Assembly (NCBI RefSeq): GCF_002139875.1
Contig: NZ_CP018793.1
Location: forward strand, 1,054,001-1,118,000
Direction: 5' to 3'
DNA from: Campylobacter vicugnae
Lineage (GTDB): Bacteria > Campylobacterota > Campylobacteria > Campylobacterales > Campylobacteraceae
Length of the DNA stretch: 64,000 nt
Shown: positions 1 to 9,816 of the stretch, piece after piece
Numbering within the stretch: position 1 is the first letter of the stretch
Layout of the letters: each line of letters opens with the position of its first letter
Made by a program: the position numbers and the translations under genes
Notes under the pieces: model-generated
The model's database searches: none
What the model saw: the letters and a program-made list of their open reading frames with translations, nothing else
What the model was told of the DNA's origin: nothing

Positions 1-331
1 TTGGATGCAGTATCAAAGAGCCTTCATTTTCATTTTCATATATATACTTTAAAAGCATCTCATATCCATCATCTATTATCTTTAAGTTACTATCATCAAT
101 CTCATTTATATAGTGGTAAAACTCACTTTCATCACAATCCCATATCTCTTTGCTATAACGAAAATGGCTACAAATTATGGATTTAACCTCATCGCTTAGA
201 GTTTTTTTATCTCTATTTTCTATCCATGTGAGCAATGTTCTTCTATCTTTACCAAGAATTGTCGCAAATTTACTCATTGATAGCTTGGATTTTTCAAATA
301 TTATTATAAATCTATCCATTACACCTAACAT
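1..331 (-). CDS. Partial small HTH-type regulator divergent from prp operon
   Basis: About 110 codons are visible and the 3' end lies outside the window. The start ATG (329-331 on the plus strand) has a good ribosome-binding site, GGGAG at 338-342, six bases upstream. The N-terminal 45 residues contain SMSKFATILGKDRRTLLTWI, which looks like a phage/XRE-type helix-turn-helix; the rest is acidic and unrecognised. It is transcribed away from prpE with 243 bases between the start codons, and a perfect palindrome lies in that gap. By position it may regulate propionate catabolism, but it is not the sigma54-type PrpR of enterobacteria. The HTH call is moderate; the target is inference. Confidence 0.6.
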   Translation of the reverse strand, partial: MLGVMDRFIIIFEKSKLSMSKFATILGKDRRTLLTWIENRDKKTLSDEVKSIICSHFRYSKEIWDCDESEFYHYINEIDDSNLKIIDDGYEMLLKYIYENENEGSLILHP

Positions 332-354
332 TTTTAACTCCCTTAATGTATAAA

Positions 355-373
355 ATGTTACTTAAAGTAACAT
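355..373. promoter_or_regulatory. Perfect 19-base palindrome, putative operator of the divergent regulator
   Basis: The sequence ATGTTACTTAAAGTAACAT consists of two perfect 9-base arms around one central A. It lies 24-42 bases upstream of the regulator start and about 170 bases upstream of the prpE -10 box. A lone GTAAC half-site recurs at 503-507, closer to the prpE promoter. Position and symmetry suggest a dimeric repressor site used for autoregulation and possibly prp control. No binding data can be seen. Confidence 0.55.
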
Positions 374-541
374 AATTAAAAATTTAATCAAATTTTGCAC
401 AAATTTATAAACAAAATTCTTGTTAGATTATGCTACATTTTAGCTAAATTTTGTATAAATTTTATTCAATTTCTAAATTTTCTGCACAATAATTTACAAA
501 TTGTAACAAAATTTAACATTTTAATTTATTCCACAAAGTTT

Positions 542-547
542 TATAAT
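542..547 (+). promoter_or_regulatory. Probable -10 box of the prp operon
   Basis: TATAAT lies 27 bases upstream of the prpE start, with no clear -35 box, as is usual for vegetative promoters in Campylobacter. The predicted transcription start is near 554. Confidence 0.5.
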
Positions 548-574
548 TTCCTCAACAAACAAGAAAGGATTACA

Positions 575-2485
575 ATGAGTTCTAGCCCTTATCAAGAGTC
601 TTACGAACTTTCTATCAATGAACCAGAAAATTTCTGGGCACAAGCTGCACAAAAAGTTCATTGGTACAATGAGTGGGATAAAGTTTTAGATGATAGTGGA
701 GACCATTATAAATGGTTTGTAGGTGGATGTATGAATAGCTGCTACAACGCCCTAGATCTACATATACATAATAACCGTGGAGATCAGCTGGCTTTGATAT
801 ATGATTCGCCAGTTACTGATACTAAGAAAAAATATACATATAGACAATTAAGAGATAGAGTAGCAAAAGTTGCTGGTATCTTAACAAATAAAGGCGTAGT
901 AAAAGGTGATAGAGTTGTAATTTATATGCCTATGATTGCTGAAGCTGTTATTGCAATGTTAGCGTGTGCAAGAATTGGCGCTATTCATAGTGTTGTATTT
1001 GGCGGATTTGCTGCTCATGAGCTAGCCACTAGAATTGAAGATGCTAAACCAAGATTAGTTATAAGCGCAAGCTGTGGTATAGAAGTAAGCAATATCATAC
1101 CATATAAACCAATATTAGATGAAGCTATTAAACAATCATCTCATAAACCAACAACCTGCCTAATCTGGCAAAGACCACAATATAAAGCAAATATGCTTCC
1201 ATGGCGTGATGTTGATTGGGAAAGTGAAGAAGAAAAAACTAAAGGTGTAGATTGCGTACCAGTTTTAGCCACTGATCCTCTATACATACTATATACATCA
1301 GGAACAACTGGCTCACCAAAAGGAGTTATAAGATCAAATGGTGGCCATAGTGTTGCTATGAAATGGTCGATGGATAATATCTATAACGCTAAGCCTGGTG
1401 ATGTATTTTTTGCAGCTAGTGATGTAGGTTGGGTTGTAGGTCACTCATATATCGTTTATGGACCTTTAATGAACGGCTGTACTACCATAGTATATGAAGG
1501 CAAACCAGTTCGCACACCAAATCCAGGTGCGTTTTGGAGAATTGTAGATGAATATAAGGTAAATGTACTATTCTCGGCTCCGACTGCATTTCGTGCTATT
1601 AGGCGAGAAGATGCCAAGGGTGAACTCATTAAAAACTATAATCTAGATAGTCTTAGAGCTATATTTGTAGCTGGTGAGAGATGTGATAGCGATACACTAA
1701 AATGGATAATGAAAGTAACTAAAAAAACAGTAGTAGACAACTGGTGGCAAACAGAGACCGGCTGGGCTATTGTAGCCAATCCATTAGGTCTAGAAGAGAT
1801 GCCAATCAAACCAGGAAGCCCTACAAAACCTATGCCAGGATTTAACCTAAAAGTTCTTGACGAAGATGGCAAAGAGTTAGGACCAGGCAAAAAAGGAGCT
1901 TTATGTCTTAAACTTCCACTTCCACCTGCGTGTTTAATGGGAATTTGGGAAAATGATGAGAGATACAGAAAGGGTTATTTAGATCATTTTAAAGGATATT
2001 ACTTAACAGGTGATACTGGTTATATAGATAAAGATGGATATGTATATGTCTTAGGCAGAATGGATGGTATCATCAATGTAGCAGGCCATAGATTATCTAC
2101 TGGAGAAATGGAAGAGATAATAGCCAAACATCCTGATATTGCTGAGTGCGCAGTAATAGGTGTAAATGATGATCTAAAAGGCGAAGTTCCAATGGGCTTT
2201 ATAGTATTAAAACAAGGAATTGAAAGAGATCACAGAGGAATTGTAGATGGTGCTATAGCTCTAATCCGTCAAGAGATTGGCGCTGTTGCTAGCTTTAAGC
2301 TTGCATGCGTAGTAAATGCCTTACCAAAAACAAGAAGTGGAAAAATTTTACGCAAAAATCTAAAAGAGTTAGCTGATGGCGTTGAGTGCAAAATTCCAGC
2401 AACTATAGAAGATGCTAGCGTACTTGATCATTGTAAAGAGGTTATTGCAACGCTAGGTTACCCAATAATAAAGGAGAAAAAATGA
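575..2485 (+). CDS. prpE: Propionate--CoA ligase PrpE
   Basis: A 636-residue acyl-CoA synthetase of the acetyl/propionyl-CoA family that activates propionate to propionyl-CoA through propionyl-AMP, the first step of the methylcitrate cycle. The P-loop-like motif [10 protein letters not shown] lies near residue 240, and the C-terminal KTRSGK with the catalytic/acetylatable lysine near 590. Length matches the enterobacterial enzyme (about 628). The frame stays open upstream to 395, but ATG 575 is preferred: AAAGGA precedes it, the protein then starts [10 protein letters not shown], and the upstream part is low-complexity A+T. It overlaps prpB by four bases (ATGA). The neighbouring prpBCD favours PrpE over acetyl-CoA synthetase. 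Confidence 0.93.
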   Translation: MSSSPYQESYELSINEPENFWAQAAQKVHWYNEWDKVLDDSGDHYKWFVGGCMNSCYNALDLHIHNNRGDQLALIYDSPVTDTKKKYTYRQLRDRVAKVAGILTNKGVVKGDRVVIYMPMIAEAVIAMLACARIGAIHSVVFGGFAAHELATRIEDAKPRLVISASCGIEVSNIIPYKPILDEAIKQSSHKPTTCLIWQRPQYKANMLPWRDVDWESEEEKTKGVDCVPVLATDPLYILYTSGTTGSPKGVIRSNGGHSVAMKWSMDNIYNAKPGDVFFAASDVGWVVGHSYIVYGPLMNGCTTIVYEGKPVRTPNPGAFWRIVDEYKVNVLFSAPTAFRAIRREDAKGELIKNYNLDSLRAIFVAGERCDSDTLKWIMKVTKKTVVDNWWQTETGWAIVANPLGLEEMPIKPGSPTKPMPGFNLKVLDEDGKELGPGKKGALCLKLPLPPACLMGIWENDERYRKGYLDHFKGYYLTGDTGYIDKDGYVYVLGRMDGIINVAGHRLSTGEMEEIIAKHPDIAECAVIGVNDDLKGEVPMGFIVLKQGIERDHRGIVDGAIALIRQEIGAVASFKLACVVNALPKTRSGKILRKNLKELADGVECKIPATIEDASVLDHCKEVIATLGYPIIKEKK

Positions 2486-3366
2486 GTATAAAAAGTCCAG
2501 GTAAAAGCTTTAGAGAAGCTGTAAATTCAAATAATCCGCTTACTGTCTTAGGCGTAATAAACGCCTATAGCGCACTACAAGCTACAAAATTAGGTGCAAA
2601 AGCTATATATCTCTCAGGTAGCGGCGTAGCAAGTGCTAGCTATGGTCTTCCTGATCTTGGGATAGTTGGATTAGAAGATGTTTTAATAGATGTTAGACGC
2701 ATCACATCAAGAGTTGATACGCCACTTTTAGTTGATGTTGATACTGGCTTTGGCGGTGCTTTTAATATTGCTAGAACTATTAAAGAGCTAATCAAAGCTG
2801 AAGCAGCAGCTTGCCATATAGAAGATCAAGTAGCTCAAAAACGCTGCGGACACAGACCAAATAAAGAGCTTGTAAGTATAACTGAGATGACTGATAGATT
2901 AAAAGCTGCATTAGATGCTAGAACTGATGAGAACTTTGTAATTATGGCAAGAACTGATGCACACGCTATGGAAGGACAAGAAAAAGCCCTTGAGCGTGCT
3001 TTGGCTTATGAGGCAACTGGTGCTGATATGATCTTTGCTGAGGCAGTGCATACATTACAAGAGTATCAAGAGTATACAAAAGCTCTTAAAGTGCCAGTAT
3101 TAGCAAATATAACTGAATTTGGCAAAACTCCATACTTTACTCAAAGTGAGTTAGCAAGTGTAGGTATTAAACTAGTGCTTTATCCACTCTCAGCTAATAG
3201 AGCGATGAATAAAGCAGCAGTTGAAGTATTTAATAGCATTATTAAAAATGGCCATCAAAAAGATGTCTTAGATATCATGCAAACACGCGAAGAGTTATAT
3301 CAAATGCTAGATTATTACGAATTTGAAAACAAACTAGACCAACTATTTGCAAAGGATAAAAAATGA
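2482..3366 (+). CDS. prpB: 2-methylisocitrate lyase PrpB
   Basis: A 294-residue member of the isocitrate lyase/PEP mutase superfamily that splits 2-methylisocitrate into pyruvate and succinate, the last step of the methylcitrate cycle. The signature KRCGH lies at about residues 120-124, followed by RPNKEL, and the metal-binding DVDTGFGG lies near 87-94. Length is that of PrpB rather than the larger glyoxylate-cycle isocitrate lyase. AAGGAG precedes the ATG. Four-base ATGA overlaps on both sides show translational coupling with prpE and prpC. Confidence 0.94.
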   Translation: MSIKSPGKSFREAVNSNNPLTVLGVINAYSALQATKLGAKAIYLSGSGVASASYGLPDLGIVGLEDVLIDVRRITSRVDTPLLVDVDTGFGGAFNIARTIKELIKAEAAACHIEDQVAQKRCGHRPNKELVSITEMTDRLKAALDARTDENFVIMARTDAHAMEGQEKALERALAYEATGADMIFAEAVHTLQEYQEYTKALKVPVLANITEFGKTPYFTQSELASVGIKLVLYPLSANRAMNKAAVEVFNSIIKNGHQKDVLDIMQTREELYQMLDYYEFENKLDQLFAKDKK

Positions 3367-4490
3367 GTATAAGCGAAGCAACAAAAAAACAAGGCGGACT
3401 AGCCGGAGTTGTAGCCGGTGAGAGTGCAATATGTACTTGTGGGACTGGCAATGGGTTGAATTATTATGGTTATGCTATTGAGGATTTAGCAGAGCATTGT
3501 GAATTTGAAGAGGTTGCATATTTATTACAATATGCTAAACTTCCAAACGCAAATGAACTAAAAGAGTATAAAAGCAAAATTATAGCATCTCGCCCTCTTA
3601 GCGTTGAACTTAAAGCTATGCTAAAGCTAATTCCAAAAGGCGTTCATCCAATGAATGTCTGCCAAAGTGCGGTTGCTCTTCTTGGTACTTTAGAAGCTGA
3701 AAAAGATGATTTTAGCGATCAAGATGAGAAAATTATAAGACTTCTTGGAGTTCTTCCTAGTGTAATTTGCTTTTGGCATAACTATATAAATGGTGGCAAA
3801 GAGATTGATTTTGAAAGCAAAGAAGATACAATAGCTGGATATTTCTTAGAAAAATTACACCAAAAAACGCCACCGGCTGAATTTGTAAAAGCTATGCACT
3901 GCTCACTAATTTTATATGCTGAGCATGAATTTAACGCTTCTACATTTACAGCTAGGATTTGTGCCTCTACAAAAAGCGATATTTTTTCGGCCGTTGCTGG
4001 AGCTATAGGCGCTCTTCGTGGGCCACTTCATGGTGGGGCTAATGAAGCTGCATTTGGGTTAATTTCTAGCTTTGATAATGTAGAAGATGCTATAGCTGGA
4101 GTAAATGATAAACTAGCAAATAAAGAGCTTTTAATGGGATTTGGACATAGAGTTTATGGACTTGGAGGAGATCCTAGAAATGCAGTTATTAAAAAATGGT
4201 CAAAAGCGCTAAGCAACGATCATAAACTATTTGCAATTAGTGAGGCAATTGAGAATGTAATGAAAGAAAAACGCCCTAGCCTACCGCCAAATGCGGACTT
4301 TTATAGTGCTTCAGCGTATCATTTTATGGGAATTCCAACTGAATACTTTACTCCGATATTTATTATGAGTAGAGTAAGTGGTTGGTGCGCTCACATCAAA
4401 GAACAAAGAGCAAATAATAAATTAATCCGCCCAAGTAGCAACTACATCGGGCCAGAACCAATGAAATTTATACAAATACACCAAAGATAA
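3363..4490 (+). CDS. prpC: 2-methylcitrate synthase PrpC
   Basis: A 375-residue citrate-synthase-family enzyme that condenses propionyl-CoA with oxaloacetate to 2-methylcitrate. Catalytic regions are visible: [21 protein letters not shown] (residues about 219-228) and GFGHRVYG (near 260). The short, hexokinase-free type II-like length and its place between prpB and prpD favour methylcitrate synthase over the housekeeping citrate synthase. It overlaps prpB by four bases; AAGGA lies upstream of the start. Confidence 0.93.
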   Translation: MSISEATKKQGGLAGVVAGESAICTCGTGNGLNYYGYAIEDLAEHCEFEEVAYLLQYAKLPNANELKEYKSKIIASRPLSVELKAMLKLIPKGVHPMNVCQSAVALLGTLEAEKDDFSDQDEKIIRLLGVLPSVICFWHNYINGGKEIDFESKEDTIAGYFLEKLHQKTPPAEFVKAMHCSLILYAEHEFNASTFTARICASTKSDIFSAVAGAIGALRGPLHGGANEAAFGLISSFDNVEDAIAGVNDKLANKELLMGFGHRVYGLGGDPRNAVIKKWSKALSNDHKLFAISEAIENVMKEKRPSLPPNADFYSASAYHFMGIPTEYFTPIFIMSRVSGWCAHIKEQRANNKLIRPSSNYIGPEPMKFIQIHQR

Positions 4491-4500
4491 GGAGATAAAA

Positions 4501-5955
4501 ATGAGTAATATGGGAATACTAGAGGCTAAACGCCCTGAATTTGATGAGTTGCTAAGCAAGATTGCAAAATATGCTGATGATTTTGAAATTAATAGCGAGC
4601 TAGCATATGAAACTGCTAAATATACTATGATTGATGCGCTTGGTTGTGGAATTTTAGCACTTAAATATCCAGCTTGTACTAAACTTTTAGGCCCTAGCGT
4701 TGAGGGTGCTGAATTTCGCCCACTAGGAAGTAAAATTCCTGGTACTTCATATCAGCTTGAACCTATCCGTGCAGCCTTTAATGTGGGCGCAATGGTTAGA
4801 TGGCTAGACTATAATGATACCTGGCTAGCAGCTGAGTGGGGACACCCAAGCGATAATCTAGGTGCTATTTGGGCGGTAGCTGATTATGTAAGTCGTAAAA
4901 ATTTATCACAAGGTAAAGCTCCACTAAAAGTTAAAACTGTTTTAGAAGCTATGATTAAAGCACACGAAATTCAAGGCGTTCTAGCACTTGAGAACTGCTT
5001 TAATAAAGTTGGCTTAGATCATGTTTTATTAGTTCGTATCGCTTCAACTGCAGTTGCTGCTAAGCTTCTTGGTTGCAATTATGATGAAATTCGCAATGCA
5101 GTATCAAATGCATTCATCGATGGTGGCGCACTAAGAACATATCGCCACGCACCAAATACAGGTAGCCGCAAAAGCTGGGCAGCAGGCGATGCATCTAGTC
5201 GTGGAGTTGATCTAGCACTTAAAGCAAAAAGTGGCGAAATGGGTTATCCATCAGCTCTAAGTGCGAAATTTTGGGGATTTGAAGATGTTAAAATGAAAGG
5301 CCAAAAACTAGTAATACCACAAGAATTTGGCTCATATGTAATGGAAAATGTATTATTTAAAATCAGCTTCCCAGCTGAATTCCACGCTCAAACTGCTGTT
5401 GAATGCGCTATGGCACTTCATAACGAAGTAAAAGATCGCCTAGATGATATCGAAAAAATCGTTATCACTACTCAAGAATCAGGCCATAGAATTATCAATA
5501 AAACTGGCGAGCTAGCAAACCCAGCAGATCGTGATCACTGCATTCAATATATGGTAGCTGTACCTTTAATTTTTGGCAGACTTGTAGCTGATGATTATGA
5601 AGATAGCGTAGCAAGCGACCCTCGCATAGATGCTCTAAGAGATAAAATGGAGGTTATAGTAGATCCAAGATATACAAAAGAGTATCTAGATAGCGATAAA
5701 AGAAGCATTGCTAACGCTGTTGAAATCTACTACAAAGATGGAACAAAATCTCAAAAAGTAGAAGTAGAATATCCAATAGGCCATAGAAGAAGAAGAGATG
5801 AAGGTATTCCACTATTAAAAGCTAAATTTAAAGCGAATCTAGCTACAAGATTTAGCCCAAAAACTTGCAAAATTATAGAAGATCTAGTCAATGATCAAAA
5901 AGCTTTAGAAAGTTATAACTTTAATGAATTTAGCGATCTATTCTGGCTAGGATAA
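4501..5955 (+). CDS. prpD: 2-methylcitrate dehydratase PrpD
   Basis: A 484-residue MmgE/PrpD-family protein that dehydrates 2-methylcitrate to 2-methyl-cis-aconitate. Family blocks such as [17 protein letters not shown] and the long C-terminal [10 protein letters not shown] region are visible, and length matches E. coli PrpD (483). Ten bases separate it from prpC, with AAGGAG before ATG. The hydratase step after it needs an aconitase, which is not in this window. It is the last gene of the operon and is followed by a strong hairpin. Confidence 0.94.
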   Translation: MSNMGILEAKRPEFDELLSKIAKYADDFEINSELAYETAKYTMIDALGCGILALKYPACTKLLGPSVEGAEFRPLGSKIPGTSYQLEPIRAAFNVGAMVRWLDYNDTWLAAEWGHPSDNLGAIWAVADYVSRKNLSQGKAPLKVKTVLEAMIKAHEIQGVLALENCFNKVGLDHVLLVRIASTAVAAKLLGCNYDEIRNAVSNAFIDGGALRTYRHAPNTGSRKSWAAGDASSRGVDLALKAKSGEMGYPSALSAKFWGFEDVKMKGQKLVIPQEFGSYVMENVLFKISFPAEFHAQTAVECAMALHNEVKDRLDDIEKIVITTQESGHRIINKTGELANPADRDHCIQYMVAVPLIFGRLVADDYEDSVASDPRIDALRDKMEVIVDPRYTKEYLDSDKRSIANAVEIYYKDGTKSQKVEVEYPIGHRRRRDEGIPLLKAKFKANLATRFSPKTCKIIEDLVNDQKALESYNFNEFSDLFWLG

Positions 5956-5960
5956 GATAT

Positions 5961-5987
5961 ATAAGCTTGGGTAAATCCCAAGCTTAT
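5961..5987 (+). terminator. Hairpin terminating the prp operon
   Basis: A perfect 11-base stem (ATAAGCTTGGG with CCCAAGCTTAT) and a five-base loop lie six bases after the prpD stop. The downstream sequence is T-rich but lacks a clean U run, so termination may be partial. Confidence 0.7.
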
Positions 5988-6131
5988 CCTAATTTATACA
6001 TTTTATTATCTTAATTTTACTTACAATTTATAAAAATTAAATCAAATCCAAAATCCCTAAATTTAAAAATCTTATAGATAATTAATATATCAAAAACTTA
6101 TAATTTCAAATTTATTTAATCAATTTTTAGG

Positions 6132-6137
6132 TATAAT
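6132..6137 (+). promoter_or_regulatory. Probable rpoD -10 box
   Basis: TATAAT preceded by a T-rich stretch (TTTTTAGG) lies 38 bases upstream of the rpoD start, a typical Campylobacter vegetative promoter without a -35 consensus. Confidence 0.5.
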
Positions 6138-6174
6138 CCTTGACTTTAATTTTGCTTATACAAAGGATATTTTG

Positions 6175-8031
6175 ATGAGTGCAGCTAAAGAGATATTTGC
6201 ACAAATTGAGGAGCTATTTAGAGAAAATGCCAAGAGCTATGTCACATTTGAGCAGTTAGTAAGACTATTTGACAAGGCCCCTACTGCAGGACTTATCAAA
6301 AAGATAGAATCCCTAGCAGAGTTATACAAAATTCAGCTAACAAGTGCTGTTGAAGCTGCTAAGCAAAAGACAATCCAAGAAGCAAAAAAATCAGCTATCT
6401 CAGATCAACAAAAATCATCTGATACAAATTTAGAAGAGGAATTTGATCTAAGTAGCGAAACCGATTTATTAGAGTGGAGCCGTTCTGATAGCCCTGTTCG
6501 TATGTATCTGCGTGAGATGGGACAGATACCTCTTCTTAGCAAAGAAGAAGAGATAGAAATCAGCAAAAAGATAGAACTAGGCGAAGATATTATAATTGAT
6601 GCATTTTGCTCTGTGCCATATCTTATAGATTTTATCTTAGATTATAAAGAGCCTTTGATCAACAGAGAACGCCGTGTAAAAGAGCTATTTAAAAGTTTTG
6701 ATGAAGAAGATAATGAAGAAGAAGAGGATATCGAAGAGGAGTATAGCGAAGAAGAGGAGTCAGAAGAGAGAAAAAAACATCCTAAAAAGCTTGATAAAAG
6801 AGCTGAAAAGGTAATTGAAAGCTTTAAAGCATTAGAAAAAGCCAAAAAAGATTGGCTAAAAATCGCCTCTAAACAAAATATCTCAGTAGAAAACGAAGCA
6901 GATCTGCCATCTAAATTAAATTTAACATTTAAGAAAAAAGTTTTAAAAGATAAGCTTATGGATTTAGGCCCAACAAGTAAGCTTATAAATGAGATTGTAA
7001 AATCTATCGAAACTGCATTAAAAAGCGATACAGACTTTGATAAAGAGCTTAAAAGACTTGAGTATAGACTCCCTATGTTTAGCGCTGAATTAAGAAAAAA
7101 CCACCAACAAATCCTAAAAGATATAACAAAACTAAGCAAAGAAGATGTAGTAGCTAGAGTTCCAGAAGCTACAATGGTATCTACATATATGGAGATTAAA
7201 AAGCTATTTCAAACTAAAGAGGCTAGTAAAACTGGATTTAATCTAGATCCAAAAGATCTAAAAAATATACTAGACCAGATCAAAAAAGGTAAAAATATTA
7301 GCGATGATGCTAAAGCCAAAATGGCTAAATCAAATTTACGCCTTGTTGTAAGTATAGCCAAAAAATACACCAATCGTGGCCTACCATTTTTGGATCTAAT
7401 CCAAGAGGGAAATATAGGCTTGATGAAAGCTGTGGATAAATTTGAGTATAAAAAAGGGTTTAAATTCTCTACATATGCTACATGGTGGATTCGCCAAGCT
7501 ATCAGCCGTGCTATTGCTGATCAAGCTCGTACGATTAGAATTCCAATCCATATGATAGAAACTATAAACCGTATAAACAAAATAAATAGAAAATATATAC
7601 AAGAAGAAGGTAAAGAACCAGATGTCTCAATCATTGCCAAAGAGGTCGGCCTAAGCGTAGATAAGGTAAAACAAGTTATCAAAATCACAAAAGAACCAAT
7701 AAGCCTAGAGGCTCCAATCGGTAGCGAAGATGATGGTAAATATGGCGATTTTGTCGAGGATAAAAACTCACTAAGCCCGATGGAGCAAATCCTAAAAGCT
7801 GATTTAAAAGAGCAAATTGATGAAGTTTTAGATCAGTTAAACGATAGAGAAAAAGCTGTAATTAGAATGAGATTTGGGCTATTAGATGATGAGAGCGATA
7901 GAACTCTTGAAGAGATTGGTAAAGAGCTAAATGTAACTAGAGAGCGTGTCAGACAGATTGAAAGCTCAGCAATCAAAAAGCTAAAACACCCAAAAGTTGG
8001 TCGCAAACTCAAAAACTATATAGAGGGATAA
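6175..8031 (+). CDS. rpoD: RNA polymerase primary sigma factor RpoD
   Basis: The housekeeping sigma70 factor, 618 residues. Region 1.1 is at the N-terminus, region 1.2 near residues 98-130 ([11 protein letters not shown]), region 2 from about 385 ([20 protein letters not shown], then [15 protein letters not shown]) and region 4.2 near 575-600 ([19 protein letters not shown]). A very acidic Glu/Asp stretch fills about residues 175-204 in the non-conserved region. ATG 6175 is chosen over the adjacent upstream TTG because it is better spaced from AAGGAT. The gene has its own promoter and sits between the prp operon and the carrier-protein cluster. Confidence 0.96.
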   Translation: MSAAKEIFAQIEELFRENAKSYVTFEQLVRLFDKAPTAGLIKKIESLAELYKIQLTSAVEAAKQKTIQEAKKSAISDQQKSSDTNLEEEFDLSSETDLLEWSRSDSPVRMYLREMGQIPLLSKEEEIEISKKIELGEDIIIDAFCSVPYLIDFILDYKEPLINRERRVKELFKSFDEEDNEEEEDIEEEYSEEEESEERKKHPKKLDKRAEKVIESFKALEKAKKDWLKIASKQNISVENEADLPSKLNLTFKKKVLKDKLMDLGPTSKLINEIVKSIETALKSDTDFDKELKRLEYRLPMFSAELRKNHQQILKDITKLSKEDVVARVPEATMVSTYMEIKKLFQTKEASKTGFNLDPKDLKNILDQIKKGKNISDDAKAKMAKSNLRLVVSIAKKYTNRGLPFLDLIQEGNIGLMKAVDKFEYKKGFKFSTYATWWIRQAISRAIADQARTIRIPIHMIETINRINKINRKYIQEEGKEPDVSIIAKEVGLSVDKVKQVIKITKEPISLEAPIGSEDDGKYGDFVEDKNSLSPMEQILKADLKEQIDEVLDQLNDREKAVIRMRFGLLDDESDRTLEEIGKELNVTRERVRQIESSAIKKLKHPKVGRKLKNYIEG

Positions 8032-8095
8032 AATTGCTAGGGCTTTATAATTTTAGCAATATTTGCTATATTGGTTTTGCTCTTAAAGGCTCTAA

Positions 8096-8103
8096 CCCCC
8101 CCC
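8096..8103 (+). repeat. C8 homopolymer in the leader of the carrier-protein cluster
   Basis: Eight consecutive C lie in the 91-base gap between rpoD and the adenylation gene, 19 bases before its ATG and just upstream of the TAAGGG ribosome-binding site. A possible -10 (TATATT) lies at 8067-8072, which would put the tract in the 5' leader. G/C homopolymers of 8 or more are known slippage sites in Campylobacter. That this one varies is inference. Confidence 0.75.
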
Positions 8104-8122
8104 TAATTACTAAGGGCGATAT

Positions 8123-9595
8123 ATGTTAAATTCAGTTGATAAGCTACTAAAACATAGCGCCCTACTTTCTCCACAAAAAGTATCATTTGTAGATTCTAAT
8201 GGCTCTATTACATACTCTAAACTTGATGAGCTTAGCGATATTTTAGCTAGTAAAATTTTGGATTTAAATATACAAAAATCTCCAATTTTAATAATCTTAC
8301 CAAAGGGAATTAATGCTATTATAAGCTTTTTTGCTGTGTTAAAAAGTGGTAATTTTTATACAATAATTGATGAAAATATGCCACTTGAGAGAATTAACAA
8401 AATTATACAAAAGCTAAATCCAGCCCTATTAATCACAAATAAAGATTTAAATTCGAATTTAAATTTAAAAACCATATATATAGATGAATTATCAAGCTTT
8501 AAGATCGATACAAAGATTTTAAATTCAGTCAAAATCATAGATACAGATCTAGCGTATGTGCTATTTACTAGTGGAAGTACTGGCGAGCCAAAAGGCGTAA
8601 GTATCAGCCACAAAAGCCTTATAGATTTTATTATAGCTTGTACTAATGATTTAGCTATTGATGATACTCACATTATAGCCAATCAAGCTCCATTTTATTT
8701 TGATCTTAGTGTATTTGATATATATGTAAATATCTATGCTCGTGCTACTACGCATATTTTGCCTAGTTCTATTTTTGCTTTTCCTCTTAAAGCACTTGAG
8801 TATTTACGCATTAATAATATCACTACTATTATTTGGGTTCCTAGCGTCTTAGTCTATTTTGCAAATTCCAATGCACTAAATAATATAGATCTAAGCTTAA
8901 AAATGATTATAGCTTGTGGTGAGATGATGCCTACAAAACAGCTAAATATATGGATAAAAGCTCTTAAAAACTCAACTTTTTATAATCTATATGGTCCTAC
9001 TGAAACCACGCTAGCTAGCTCATTTTATAAGGTTGATAAAAAGATTAGAGATGATGAAATTTTGCCAATTGGTAAAGCTTTTAGCAATAGCGAACTTTTG
9101 GTATTTGATGAGCAGATGAATCTTATAACCAAGCCAAATTTAAAAGGTCAATTATGCATTAGAGGAACTGGTCTAAGTAGTGGCTATTATAATGATTTAA
9201 ATAAAACCAAAGAAGCATTTATCCAAAATCCACTCCAAAACGCATACACAGACCTAATTTACAAAACCGGAGATATTGTCGCATATAACCAAAATGGCGA
9301 TCTATTATACTATGGCAGATTAGATTCACAAATCAAGCTAAATGGGTTTAGAATAGAGCTTGGTGAGATAGAGACTGCCCTTAGCTCACATCCTGATATT
9401 TATAGAGTTGCTTGTATATTTAAAAACTCTCAAATCATCGCCTTTTATCAAAGTAGCGAGCAGATTACAAATTTAAAAGAGTTTTTAAAATCAAAACTCC
9501 AAGAGTATATGATCCCGCGTAAATTTATCCATAAATCTAATTTTACACTAAACCAAAATGGCAAAATTGACAAAGAGGCGCTAAAAAATGAGTGA
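8123..9595 (+). CDS. DltA-like amino-acid adenylation enzyme
   Basis: A 490-residue stand-alone adenylation domain that should activate an amino acid as its AMP ester and load it on a carrier protein. Core motifs run in order: TSGSTGEPKG (149-158), FDLSVFDI (193-200, with the Asp that normally binds an alpha-amino group), ACGE with Cys265, NLYGPTE (288-294), YKTGD and the C-terminal NGKIDKE lysine. Cys265 falls where DltA has the cysteine linked to D-alanine selection, so D-alanine or another small amino acid is plausible. It resembles the amino-acid-activating enzyme of the C. jejuni flagellar modification locus (Cj1307). It overlaps the carrier gene by eight bases. No dltB or dltD is present. 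The substrate is inference. Confidence 0.82.
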   Translation: MLNSVDKLLKHSALLSPQKVSFVDSNGSITYSKLDELSDILASKILDLNIQKSPILIILPKGINAIISFFAVLKSGNFYTIIDENMPLERINKIIQKLNPALLITNKDLNSNLNLKTIYIDELSSFKIDTKILNSVKIIDTDLAYVLFTSGSTGEPKGVSISHKSLIDFIIACTNDLAIDDTHIIANQAPFYFDLSVFDIYVNIYARATTHILPSSIFAFPLKALEYLRINNITTIIWVPSVLVYFANSNALNNIDLSLKMIIACGEMMPTKQLNIWIKALKNSTFYNLYGPTETTLASSFYKVDKKIRDDEILPIGKAFSNSELLVFDEQMNLITKPNLKGQLCIRGTGLSSGYYNDLNKTKEAFIQNPLQNAYTDLIYKTGDIVAYNQNGDLLYYGRLDSQIKLNGFRIELGEIETALSSHPDIYRVACIFKNSQIIAFYQSSEQITNLKEFLKSKLQEYMIPRKFIHKSNFTLNQNGKIDKEALKNE

Positions 9596-9815
9596 AGCAC
9601 AAATTCTATTAAGCGATATTGGCAGAGATGATATCAGCGAACAAGAGTTAAATTTGCTTGATGATGGAATTATAGATAGTGTTGATATCATTGCACTTGT
9701 AGCAGCTATGCAATCTAGATATGGCAAGGATTTAGATGCTAAATTTTTAAGTGCTGAAAATTTTCAAAGCATTGCTGCACTAAATAATATGATAAAAAAT
9801 GCTTATGGAGTTTAA
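9588..9815 (+). CDS. Acyl/aminoacyl carrier protein (partner of adenylation enzyme)
   Basis: A 75-residue acidic four-helix carrier protein. Ser31 in GIIDSVDII is the expected 4'-phosphopantetheine attachment site. It overlaps the adenylation gene by eight bases, so the two are probably translated together and form an activation-carrier pair, like DltA/DltC or Cj1307/Cj1308. It differs from the housekeeping AcpP, whose motif is DSLD, and from the second carrier protein of this cluster. Carrier role is firm; the cargo is unknown. Confidence 0.85.
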   Translation: MSEAQILLSDIGRDDISEQELNLLDDGIIDSVDIIALVAAMQSRYGKDLDAKFLSAENFQSIAALNNMIKNAYGV

Positions 9816-9816
9816 G

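Noticed and set aside
395-574. In-frame upstream extension of prpE by 60 codons
   Set aside because: It starts with TTG without a ribosome-binding site, encodes a low-complexity Phe/Asn/Ile stretch and covers the probable promoter. ATG 575 has AAAGGA and gives the family N-terminus.
8033-8060. rpoD terminator formed by ATTGCTA and TAGCAAT
   Set aside because: The 7-base outer arms enclose a 14-base interior that pairs poorly and no U run follows, so it is too weak to list as a feature.
8123-9815. Nonribosomal peptide synthetase module
   Set aside because: There is no condensation or thioesterase domain. A free adenylation enzyme and a free carrier protein fit a DltA/DltC-type or sugar-modification pair better.
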